Below are positions 6,097 through 12,796 of a DNA stretch of 13,109 bases, in pieces; within the stretch, counting starts at the first letter, position 1; the number at the start of each line of letters is the position of its first letter. Origin of the DNA: Verrucomicrobiota bacterium (GTDB taxonomy: Bacteria > Verrucomicrobiota > Verrucomicrobiia > Limisphaerales > JADLHS01). The notes beneath the pieces were generated by a model. The model worked only from the letters and a program-made list of their open reading frames with translations, did no database searches and had not been told where the DNA came from. Position numbers and translations under genes: made by a program. The stretch is from NCBI GenBank assembly GCA_004297495.1, contig SCTL01000837.1, forward strand, positions 1 through 13,109, written 5' to 3'.

Positions 6097-7881
6097 TCAC
6101 CGTCCGGTGGTCCCCGAGCGCGTGGCGCCGCCGCTGTTGTTCATATTGAAACCGCTGCTGCTACTGCCTTGATTCTGGAGATTGTTCTGACCGCGCGTGT
6201 TCAACTGGCTGCCGGTCTGACGCGTGTTGCTGGAGCGCGACGTGTTGAAAGTTCCGCCGCTGGTGTCCGCCGCAATCACGCTTTGCAAATCCTCGACGAC
6301 ATCCGCCGGGTCGCGGTTCTCCACCTTGATGACAAAAACTTTTTTCTTATGAGCAGGATCGGAATCCAGTTCGTCAATGATGTCGCCAATCTGTTTCATC
6401 ATTTCGCGACCGGCGCTGACGATCACCGAACTCGTGCGCGGATCGGGCACGGCCGTCACGCGGGTCTGCTTGAGTTTGCGCTGGCTTTGACTGCTGGAGG
6501 AACTCGCGTTGTTGCCGCCACCAAGACCAAAACCGCGAAAGCCGCCGAACTGGAATTGTTGATTGCGATTGTTCTGCGTGTTCGTCGTGTCGGGAAACAG
6601 GCTCGTGAGTTGATCCGCCGTCTCCTGCGGATCGGCGTGGCGCAAACGGAACACGCGCAACTCGGTCACGTCATCCACGCCCACGTCCATCTGGTCCACC
6701 AGGTTCGCGATCAAATCCATCTGATCTTCCGCCGCGCTGACCACGAGCGAATTGCTCCGGTCATCCGCCACCGCTGTGACTTTCGGCGCGGCCACGCGAC
6801 CCGCCGCCGTGGTTGAACTGCCGCCACCACCACCGCCACCACCCGGTCCGCCACCCCCGAACGGTCCGCCGCCGCCGAAGAATCCACCGAAGCGCCGGCC
6901 TCCTTGATTATTTCCGCTCGTGTCCGCCGTGAAAAGTTGTTGCACCACCTGCGCCAGTTGCGTCGCGTCCGCGTATTGCAACGGAAACACCCGCACCATC
7001 GAAGCGCTCGTCGTCGGCGTGTCAAAGGCTTTCACCAACTGCACCATGCGCCGGATGTTCGCCTTGCTGTCCGTGACCACGATGGCGTTCGCGCCTTGAT
7101 TCGCCGTCATCGAAGTGCCCGGCGGCATCAACGGTTGCAGCGACGAGATCAACTGCTGGGCCTCGACGTTCTTCACGTAAACGAACTGCGTCACCAATTC
7201 CTTCGTCGGCGGAATGTTCGTGTATTCGTTGCCCGGCACCCCCGCGACGATCGGCGAAGTCGTGGCGTCCACCACGTAAATGTGCAGGATGCTGCCCTCG
7301 ACATCCGCGCCGCAATTGTTGGAAGTCAGCGCCGTGTTCAAAATCCGGATCGCTTCATTGCGGTCCACGAGTTGGTTCGACCACACCGTGATCTTGCCGT
7401 GCAAATCCACCTTCGAATCCGCGCTCACCGTGAAGCCCGCCGCCTCGCTCAAATAATCCAGCACCAGGCTCAACGACGCGTTGCGGAAGTTGAGCCGCAA
7501 ACCTTTCTCGTCCTTGCCCACGGTCGCCGACGGCGAATTCGTGATCAGCGACGCGAGCGATTGCGTGTTGGTGGAAGTTCCGCGGCTCCCGCGCGAACCC
7601 TCGCCGCGAATCCGCCGCGCTCCGTTCGTTTCGCCGGCCTTCCCGTTCTCGCCCTCCATCTGCTCGCCGTTCGCCGACTGCTGCGCGTCAACGACGGCCT
7701 GGATCAATTCACCCACGGCCTGTTGATCCATCGTACCGTCCGCGTTGGTTTCGGTGCCACTGTTTTGTGGTGCGGCCGCTTCACTTTGCGCGGGCATGTT
7801 GTCGGGTGCTTGGGCGAACGCGGTCAGGCACAGTGCCAGCACCGCGAGGGTTGTGATGGATTTTGACATAAATGTTTTCAT
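6097..7881 (-). CDS. gspD: Secretin, N-domain part, lacking the channel domain
   Basis: The 594-residue exported product has a signal peptide ending near 'TAFAQA' (residue 24). A low-complexity Glu/Gly/Asn stretch follows, then an N0-like domain (about 127-205, 'LRLNFRNASLSLVLDYLSEA'). Next are N1 (about 230-287), N2 (about 296-400) and N3 (about 407-507). N2 and N3 each carry a Gly-, Phe- or Ser-rich insertion (about 323-362 and 433-470) between helix 1 and the next strand. A last N-domain starts at about 513 ('KKVFVIKVENRDPADVVEDLQSVI') and stops after its first helix in a Ser/Asn/Gly-rich tail. There is no 'VPDGQTVVIGG' channel signature. The missing half of the last domain is found in the next gene, 19 bases downstream. 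It probably forms the periplasmic ring stack that contacts the GspC-like protein. The start is supported by a strong ribosome site. Confidence 0.88.
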   Translation of the reverse strand: MKTFMSKSITTLAVLALCLTAFAQAPDNMPAQSEAAAPQNSGTETNADGTMDQQAVGELIQAVVDAQQSANGEQMEGENGKAGETNGARRIRGEGSRGSRGTSTNTQSLASLITNSPSATVGKDEKGLRLNFRNASLSLVLDYLSEAAGFTVSADSKVDLHGKITVWSNQLVDRNEAIRILNTALTSNNCGADVEGSILHIYVVDATTSPIVAGVPGNEYTNIPPTKELVTQFVYVKNVEAQQLISSLQPLMPPGTSMTANQGANAIVVTDSKANIRRMVQLVKAFDTPTTSASMVRVFPLQYADATQLAQVVQQLFTADTSGNNQGGRRFGGFFGGGGPFGGGGPGGGGGGGGSSTTAAGRVAAPKVTAVADDRSNSLVVSAAEDQMDLIANLVDQMDVGVDDVTELRVFRLRHADPQETADQLTSLFPDTTNTQNNRNQQFQFGGFRGFGLGGGNNASSSSSQSQRKLKQTRVTAVPDPRTSSVIVSAGREMMKQIGDIIDELDSDPAHKKKVFVIKVENRDPADVVEDLQSVIAADTSGGTFNTSRSSNTRQTGSQLNTRGQNNLQNQGSSSSGFNMNNSGGATRSGTTGR

Positions 7882-7883
7882 GA

Positions 7884-8657
7884 TTATTCCTTCGCTCGTT
7901 GTTCCATGAGCCGTTTCAAAACTTCGGCCGCGTCCGCGCTCGATGAAGACGGCGTCGCACTGGTCGAAGTGCTGGCTTCAGCCGCCGGGGTGTTGTTTCC
8001 GCGATTGTTATTCGATTCGGTGCGCCGGCCGTTGTTGCCGCCGCGATTAAAACGTCCGTTGCGGTTGTTCGAATCGCTGTTGTTGCGATTCGACGCAAAG
8101 CTGGTGTTGCCGCCGCTGGAAACACTGCCGCCGCTTGCCTCCGCCATGTGCCACGCGCCTTCATCCTCGCGGCGCATCTGCGAACCGATGGTCAACTCGA
8201 TTTCTTTTCCGTCGGCTTCGAGCTTCACCGCGTCGGCCAGAATGTCCGCAATCTTGTGCCCGGCGATCACGCCATCCGTTTTGAGCACCTTCGTGAATTC
8301 CGAACTCGATCCCTCGAAGAACGCGAACACGCCCTTCTCGTAAGCCATCGTGCCCACGAGTGTGAAGGTTTCCACGCGCGTCGGACGCCGGGACGAAGCG
8401 AGGCGCACCGTGCCGCCCGAGCGGTTGCCGTTGAAAATATTCCGCTCGCTCACGATGCGAAACGCGGACTCGTCCAGCTTCTGCGACGTGGATTCGACGC
8501 GCGCCGGCGCGACGGTTGTCGCTGCGGTCGTGTTCGTTGACTGCGCGCCTGCAGTGGAAGCGACCAAGACCAGCAAGCTGGATAGCAGCTTGAAGACAGC
8601 GCGTGTGAAATTCATATCCAAACGCTCGCACATTTTTTCAGTTCTCAAAAGACTCAT
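7884..8657 (-). CDS. GspC/PilP-like periplasmic connector
   Basis: The 257-residue product has a hydrophobic N-terminal segment (about 22-38) ending in 'STAGAQ', which may be a signal peptide or an anchor. A region like the homology region of GspC and PilP follows (about 61-161). It shows 'FRIVSERNIFNGNRSG', then 'TFTLVGTMAYEKGVFAFF' and 'GHKIADILADAVKLEADGKE', the last being the small beta-domain that meets secretin N0 in known systems. Residues about 175-235 are rich in Asn, Ser, Arg and Gly, and the end is a charged helix ('LKRLMEQRAKE'). ATG 8657 overlaps the gspM stop as ATGA, matching the pattern of this operon. ATG 8615 (MNFTRAVFKLLSS) gives a more typical signal peptide and cannot be excluded. 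Its place between GspM and the secretin is that of PilP in pilMNOPQ clusters. Identity as the connector is inferred from fold pattern and position. Confidence 0.75.
   Translation of the reverse strand: MSLLRTEKMCERLDMNFTRAVFKLLSSLLVLVASTAGAQSTNTTAATTVAPARVESTSQKLDESAFRIVSERNIFNGNRSGGTVRLASSRRPTRVETFTLVGTMAYEKGVFAFFEGSSSEFTKVLKTDGVIAGHKIADILADAVKLEADGKEIELTIGSQMRREDEGAWHMAEASGGSVSSGGNTSFASNRNNSDSNNRNGRFNRGGNNGRRTESNNNRGNNTPAAEASTSTSATPSSSSADAAEVLKRLMEQRAKE
7888..7893 (-). promoter_or_regulatory. Shine-Dalgarno sequence of the secretin N-part gene
   Basis: GAAGGA on the minus strand ends 6 bases before ATG 7881. It lies inside the last codons of the GspC-like gene. It is one of the better ribosome sites of the operon and marks the point where the 4-base overlap pattern ends. 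Confidence 0.6.
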
Positions 8658-9196
8658 AGCTTCGATTGTTTTGGCGGGTTCAGCAGCAGGCCGCTCACTT
8701 GAATGACCAGCGCCAGTTGCGAACCTTCGGTGTCGCGCGACTGCAATTCCATCGAGTCCACTTTCACGCCCAGTGGATCGCGCTCGACCTGATAAAGAAA
8801 TCTCGCGATGGACGAAAGACTGCCGCTCACGTCCGCCCGACACTCCAGCGTTTTGTAGTCGTCCTCGGATTCCTTCCACTGCGGGCGGACGGAACTCACC
8901 GACACGCCACCCTCCTGCGACCAACGCTCGAACGCCTTGAGCATCTGGCTCTCGGCCTCCGGCTTCGCGACGGGCAGCACGTTCTTGCGCATGTTGTCCC
9001 ATTGCTCGGTCAATGCCTTCTCGCGTTTCAAAGTCTCCGAGCCGTCGCGCACTTCTTCCCTGAGTTTTGCGATGCGCTCCGCGCGCGCTTTCCAGTTGTT
9101 CGTCAGCGGCGTGAACACCAGCTTGTCCGCCATGAACAGCGCCACCATCGCAATCGCCGCGATGGCCAATACTTGTTGTCGTTTGGTCAGGTTCAT
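8654..9196 (-). CDS. gspM: GspM/PilO-like assembly platform protein
   Basis: The 180-residue product has a short cytoplasmic N-terminus (MNLTKRQQ) and one membrane span (about 8-27). A heptad-like charged coiled coil follows (about 33-72, 'WKARAERIAKLREEV'), then a ferredoxin-like periplasmic domain (about 80-172, 'LKAFERWSQEGGVSVSSV', 'SGSLSSIARFLYQVERDPLGVKV'). This is the layout of GspM and PilO, which pair with GspL/PilN in the inner-membrane platform. ATG 9196 overlaps the gspL stop as ATGA and has GGGAGG just upstream. The longer frame from ATG 9217 has no ribosome site. The family is weakly conserved in sequence, so the call rests on architecture and position between gspL and the connector gene. 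Confidence 0.85.
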   Translation of the reverse strand: MNLTKRQQVLAIAAIAMVALFMADKLVFTPLTNNWKARAERIAKLREEVRDGSETLKREKALTEQWDNMRKNVLPVAKPEAESQMLKAFERWSQEGGVSVSSVRPQWKESEDDYKTLECRADVSGSLSSIARFLYQVERDPLGVKVDSMELQSRDTEGSQLALVIQVSGLLLNPPKQSKL

Positions 9197-10644
9197 TGTC
9201 CTCCCGGTCCGTTCCATTGAAAGTTGAAGGTGAATTCCAGCGGCGTGTTGCCGCGGGTATTCTCGATGTGCACGTCCGAGACTTCCTTCGCCTCGCGCAG
9301 CTTATCCAGCGTCTTGAACAGCACGTCGCGACTCCGCGCCGTGCCCGAGCACGTCACGCGCGCTGGCTCGCGCAACTCGATGGTCTTCGCCGAAACCGCG
9401 CCGTCCTGCGGAAACGCCTCGGTGACGCGTTTCAGAATGCTCAACGTCCGCACCGACTCGTCATACCACGGCCGGTAGCGCCGGATTTGATCGCGCATCT
9501 GCGTCAGTTCGCCGACGCGCTTTTCCATGTGCGACCATTTCGATTGCCAGTGCCACAACACAATCTGCTGAATGAAGAACGCGAGCATCACACTGAGCGC
9601 CACCGCGCCCGCGCCCATGCCGGCGTAAGCCAGCTTGCCGGAGGAATAACGCTCGGTAAGCTTCTGCCACTCGCTGATCTTCGGAGGCAAAAATTCAAAA
9701 CCTTCCACGCCCGCCAGCCGCCGCACCGCGACGGTGAGCGCGGATGAAACCGCCGTGCCGCCCGGAACTTTCACGCCGAATTCCTCCGCCGCATGATCGC
9801 GCACGTGTTCGATCTTCAGCCCCCACGAATCCGCCGCGCCGCGCAGTTCCTCGGCGAGTTCCTGCGCCGCCTCGCTGCGACCGAACACGCGCACGCGCTT
9901 GATCGCGTCGCGAACCTCGTGCGGCAATTGCCCGAGCGTGATACGCAACTCGCGCGTGATCTGTTCGACCTGCAACTCGCGTCCCGCGCCGACCTGCTCG
10001 AACACGCCGTCAAACGTCCGCAGATTCGCCACGCCGCCACCGCAGGAAATCTGCATCGCCACGTTGGCCTCGCCCGGCAGCAATGCGAGCGTGCCGTCGC
10101 CCGACTCCACATCCGCGCGTTGCAGCGCGGTCAGTCCGAGCGAGAACGTCACGGGCCGAAGCTGCGCTGCTTGCAGCACGGCTTCGAGCCGCGTGACGTG
10201 TTCACGTGGAATCCCCACTAAAGTCGCAAACTTTTCCCCGTTCGCGCCGATGAAACGCGAATGCGCCAGCATTAATTCGTCCGGGCTGTACGGCAACCCG
10301 CGCTCCGCTTCGATCTGCAAAAAATCGGCGACGTCTTCTTCTGGAATCTCCGGCAACTTCACCGTGAGCGTGAGCGCCCAATTCAACGGCAGGCAGACCG
10401 CGCACCAGCGCTCGCGGATTTGTTCGGCGTCGAGTTGGTTGCGAATTTCGCGGCCCGCGAGTTCGACCTCCGCCGTCAACGGATCCAGCGAGAGCGACAC
10501 GGCAAAAGTCTTTTTGATTTCCACCGAGCCGTTGGTCCGTCGCACCAGCGCGCCTTCGAGCCGGCTGCCATCGAATGACAGGCCAAGCAGCGAACTGCCG
10601 GGCTGTCGCTGGAAAAGTTTGTCGAGTTGTTTCAAGTCAATCAT
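9193..10644 (-). CDS. gspL: GspL-like protein (PilM-like actin fold fused to PilN-like domain)
   Basis: The 483-residue product starts with a PilM/GspL cytoplasmic domain of the actin-like ATPase fold (about 1-320). Visible landmarks are 'LLGLSFDGSRLEGALVRR' near the N-terminus, 'LPEIPEEDVADFLQIEAER', which in this family is a helix contacting the GspE ATPase, and 'VGIPREHVTRLEAVLQAA'. One membrane span follows (about 337-362, 'AGAVALSVMLAFFIQQIVLW'), then a coiled coil and a PilN-like ferredoxin fold (about 365-483, 'DVLFKTLDKLREAKEVSDVHI'). This is the bitopic GspL plan, equivalent to PilM and PilN fused. It should link the cytoplasmic ATPase to GspM and the pseudopilus platform. The start ATG 10644 overlaps the gspK stop as ATGA. 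AAGGAG lies upstream with a rather long spacing of about 11 bases. Confidence 0.9.
   Translation of the reverse strand: MIDLKQLDKLFQRQPGSSLLGLSFDGSRLEGALVRRTNGSVEIKKTFAVSLSLDPLTAEVELAGREIRNQLDAEQIRERWCAVCLPLNWALTLTVKLPEIPEEDVADFLQIEAERGLPYSPDELMLAHSRFIGANGEKFATLVGIPREHVTRLEAVLQAAQLRPVTFSLGLTALQRADVESGDGTLALLPGEANVAMQISCGGGVANLRTFDGVFEQVGAGRELQVEQITRELRITLGQLPHEVRDAIKRVRVFGRSEAAQELAEELRGAADSWGLKIEHVRDHAAEEFGVKVPGGTAVSSALTVAVRRLAGVEGFEFLPPKISEWQKLTERYSSGKLAYAGMGAGAVALSVMLAFFIQQIVLWHWQSKWSHMEKRVGELTQMRDQIRRYRPWYDESVRTLSILKRVTEAFPQDGAVSAKTIELREPARVTCSGTARSRDVLFKTLDKLREAKEVSDVHIENTRGNTPLEFTFNFQWNGPGGQ
9200..9205 (-). promoter_or_regulatory. Shine-Dalgarno sequence fixing the gspM start
   Basis: GGGAGG on the minus strand ends 3 bases before ATG 9196. 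The spacing is short, but together with the ATGA overlap it favours ATG 9196 over ATG 9217. Confidence 0.5.
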
Positions 10645-11996
10645 CGTGTCTGTGTCTCCTTGGCCGACGCCAAAAGTTCCGTCCGCGTGTCCTTGCCGAG
10701 CGCCCAGCCGAGATGCGTGATGTCCTGCCGGCGGACAATGATCGGCGAGCCTTCGCTCGTGTCGAAGACGAACCGCACGCGTTGATAGCCGCGATTGTGA
10801 TGGCCCACCGCCGCGATGTCCGCCGTGTACTGGTAGCTGTGCGTGGTGATGTAAGGCCCGGCGAGGACGGCGTTCGTATCGTTGTTCATTGCTTCAGCCA
10901 CCCACGCGACGCTCGTGAGTTTGGACGGATTTGATTCGCGATAAGTCACCAGCGTCGCCCCGTAATCCGTCCCGATGCCGGGCAAGCATTCCAGCACCGC
11001 CTGGCTCGCCGTGTTCACGTTCACCAGACAGTTCGTGGTCGGCGACAAGTTATCATAGACCTGCGCGAACTCGTCCGCCGTGAATCCGCCCTTCAAATAA
11101 AATTCCATCACACTGCTCATCGACGCGGCCGGCGGCCGGCCCGGGCCACGACGCGGGAAAAGCTGGCCGACAATTTCCGTCGCGCGCGACTGGCCCAGCG
11201 TGGTCTCAAGCAACGTTTGCACGTCTTCCTGAGTGTTGATGTTCGTGCCCGTCATCGGCTCGGCGCTGTAAACCGTGAAGTATTCCATCAGGCCCGGATC
11301 AAGCCGGCCATCGCGGTTGTCGTTCGGCGCGGAGTTGTCGGCGTCGTTCTCGTTCGCGTCCAGCACGCCGTTCTCGTTCGCATCCTCGCCGTAAAGAATG
11401 TCCTTCGTCATCCCCGCGACCAGCCGCAGTTCCTCGACCGACTCGAACGGCGCGTTCTTGGTTTTGTATGGCGTCGTCAAGCGACCGTAGGTTTCGTCCT
11501 CCGCGCCGTCGGTGGAAACGCTGCCGTCCGAATCGCGCCAGTCAATGATCGCTCCGGCAATTTGTGGCGTCATGCCGGGCAGATATTGAATCATGTCCGC
11601 GGTCAGCCACGGTGCGTTAAGATTTATTTTCGATGCTTCGTCCACCAACCCGAACGCCGGCTTCGCCGTGCTCGTTTCCCAATCGTTCGTGTCACGACCG
11701 ATGAACCAAAACTTCGCGTCACCCACCGGCACAGCCTCGCAATGGAGGTCCGCCGGATTAGGCAACGCGCCCGGATACACCGAACTCGCGAGATAATTGC
11801 TCAAGTAACGCGCCGCACCGTCAATCGCCTGATTCGCTTCGAGCGCGGCGACGCGATTGTCCGACGCGTGCAACTCCTGATTCATCGCGTGCGCGAAGTA
11901 CAGCGTGAGCGCCACGAGGCCAAACGCAATCCACAGAACGATGATCAGCAACGATCCGTTCTCGCGTTTCGATTTTGTTGGCGCGTGCAGTTTCAT
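10641..11996 (-). CDS. gspK: Minor pseudopilin GspK
   Basis: The 451-residue product has a basic leader (MKLHAPTKSKRENG) and a likely prepilin-peptidase site after Gly14, followed by 'SLLIIVLWIAFGLVALTLYF'. The usual Glu at position +5 is absent (Ile19), which is typical of the tip subunit GspK. The body carries the T2SSK helical domain with paired helix-hairpin-helix-like units: 'LVDEASKINLNAPWLTADMI', 'IIDWRDSDG...GAEDETYG' and 'VNVNTASQAVLECLPGIGTD'. Two EF-hand-like loops lie at residues 205-216 and 225-236. GspK is longer than the other minor pseudopilins and caps the GspI-J-K complex. ATG 11996 overlaps the gspJ stop as ATGA. The open frame extends much further upstream, but that part overlaps gspJ and is not believed. 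The C-terminus ('LLASAKETQTR') is normal. Confidence 0.92.
   Translation of the reverse strand: MKLHAPTKSKRENGSLLIIVLWIAFGLVALTLYFAHAMNQELHASDNRVAALEANQAIDGAARYLSNYLASSVYPGALPNPADLHCEAVPVGDAKFWFIGRDTNDWETSTAKPAFGLVDEASKINLNAPWLTADMIQYLPGMTPQIAGAIIDWRDSDGSVSTDGAEDETYGRLTTPYKTKNAPFESVEELRLVAGMTKDILYGEDANENGVLDANENDADNSAPNDNRDGRLDPGLMEYFTVYSAEPMTGTNINTQEDVQTLLETTLGQSRATEIVGQLFPRRGPGRPPAASMSSVMEFYLKGGFTADEFAQVYDNLSPTTNCLVNVNTASQAVLECLPGIGTDYGATLVTYRESNPSKLTSVAWVAEAMNNDTNAVLAGPYITTHSYQYTADIAAVGHHNRGYQRVRFVFDTSEGSPIIVRRQDITHLGWALGKDTRTELLASAKETQTR
11289..11384 (-). other. Two EF-hand-like calcium loops within GspK
   Basis: Residues 205-216 read DANENGVLDANE, which fits the EF-hand/dockerin loop D-x-N-x-N-G-x-L-D-x-x-E exactly. 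Residues 225-236 (NDNRDGRLDPGL) keep ligand positions 1, 3, 5, 6 and 9 but end in Leu rather than Glu. Calcium binding is known for an enterobacterial GspK structure. Its occurrence in this protein is inferred from the motif. Confidence 0.65.
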
Positions 11997-12796
11997 TCCG
12001 TCGTTATCGCCTGAGTCACGTTCGTTTTCGCCAGCACCATGACGGGCACGATGAGTTCCACCGGCGACGGCGTGCCGAACGATTGGTTCTCGTTGAAAAG
12101 CTGCAAATCCATCTTGATCGCGCGCGGCAGATTGTTCGTGAGGCCCGTCGTCGCGTCGGCCAGCGTCGAGTCCCACGTGTCTTTCCACGCGCTGCCGTCG
12201 TAATACTGAAACGTGATGGCCTGCACGCCGCCCATCATGAACTGGTCGGTGGTCTGGTCCTGCGTCACGGGCAGCAGATTGCGCGCGACCGAGCGGAACA
12301 AGTCCTGGCCCGGCGTGCCGTTGGTGGATTGCGCGAGGTAATACGACACGCGCTCGATCTCGCCCCACGGCGCGCTGTCCTCCACCATGCCGACCGCCGT
12401 GTAAAACTGCGGGCCGCTCTGCCGACTCAGCGAAGCCGACATCCCGCCGCTCGTGGAACTGTTCGGCGTGCTTTGCAATTGTCCTGACAACGCGCCGCCC
12501 GGCGGAACGAGATTCGCCAGATCGCGCTTGATGATCGCGAGCGTCTGTTGCAACGGCAGTGAACGCTCGATGGCGTCGGTGGTTTTGCTGCGCAGTTTGA
12601 AGGCGCTGTAGAAAACCGTGTGCATCGCCGCGAGCACGATGGAAAACACGAGCACGGCGAGGAGGAGTTCCAACAGAGTGAAACCCGCCGACCGATCGGA
12701 GCGCGGACGCCTCGTCCGCGCGACTACACAATGGCGGGGACTCGCGGACGAGGCGTCCGCGCTCCGGCTGGCATTGTTTGTCTCAATTACTTTCAC
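11993..12796 (-). CDS. gspJ: Minor pseudopilin GspJ with repeat-derived long leader
   Basis: The 267-residue product has the prepilin motif 'G|FTLLELLLAVLVF' with cleavage after Gly38 and Glu43 at +5, then an N-terminal hydrophobic helix and a beta-rich body ('LAIIKRDLANLVPPGG', 'ERVSYYLAQS', 'AITFQYYDGSAWKDTWDS', 'PRAIKMDLQLF') as in GspJ. The start is GTG 12796, overlapping the gspI stop as GTGA, with GGTGGA 8 bases before it. The leader is 38 residues, far longer than the usual 6-10. Residues 11-33 are encoded by a 70-base palindrome (12697-12766). No ATG, GTG, TTG or CTG codon exists in this frame between the palindrome's upstream edge and the cleavage site, so those residues must be translated. 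After cleavage the mature pseudopilin would be unaffected. It is expected to assemble with GspI and GspK at the pseudopilus tip. Confidence 0.9.
   Translation of the reverse strand: MKVIETNNASRSADASSASPRHCVVARTRRPRSDRSAGFTLLELLLAVLVFSIVLAAMHTVFYSAFKLRSKTTDAIERSLPLQQTLAIIKRDLANLVPPGGALSGQLQSTPNSSTSGGMSASLSRQSGPQFYTAVGMVEDSAPWGEIERVSYYLAQSTNGTPGQDLFRSVARNLLPVTQDQTTDQFMMGGVQAITFQYYDGSAWKDTWDSTLADATTGLTNNLPRAIKMDLQLFNENQSFGTPSPVELIVPVMVLAKTNVTQAITTE
12697..12766. repeat. 70-base nested palindrome inserted in the gspJ leader
   Basis: Two perfectly complementary 24-base arms (12697-12720 and 12743-12766) surround a 22-base spacer. Each arm is itself a hairpin: CGCGGACG and CGTCCGCG (8 bases each) around a 3-base loop (CCT in one arm, AGG in the other). 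The element can therefore form either one long stem or two small ones. I see no clear target-site duplication. The form fits a dispersed REP/MITE-like palindrome. I recall 'GCGGACG...CGTCCGC' palindromes from related genomes but cannot confirm copy number here. Confidence 0.88.

Noticed and set aside
6821..6860. Short CCACCACCG-like simple repeat, possible microsatellite
   Set aside because: It encodes the Gly tract of the secretin N-part (about residues 337-354). The units are irregular and not a perfect tandem array.
6904..7866. Open frame of 320 codons on the plus strand, opposite the secretin N-part
   Set aside because: It is rich in Arg and His with no recognisable motif, and it lies fully opposite a well-supported gene.
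8658..9002. Upstream extension of the GspC-like frame
   Set aside because: It lies inside gspM in another frame and has Arg/Gly-rich shadow composition. The ATGA overlap at 8657 gives a better start.
11997..12731. Upstream extension of the gspK frame
   Set aside because: This part overlaps gspJ in another frame. ATG 11996 has the ATGA overlap, a proper prepilin leader and the family start.
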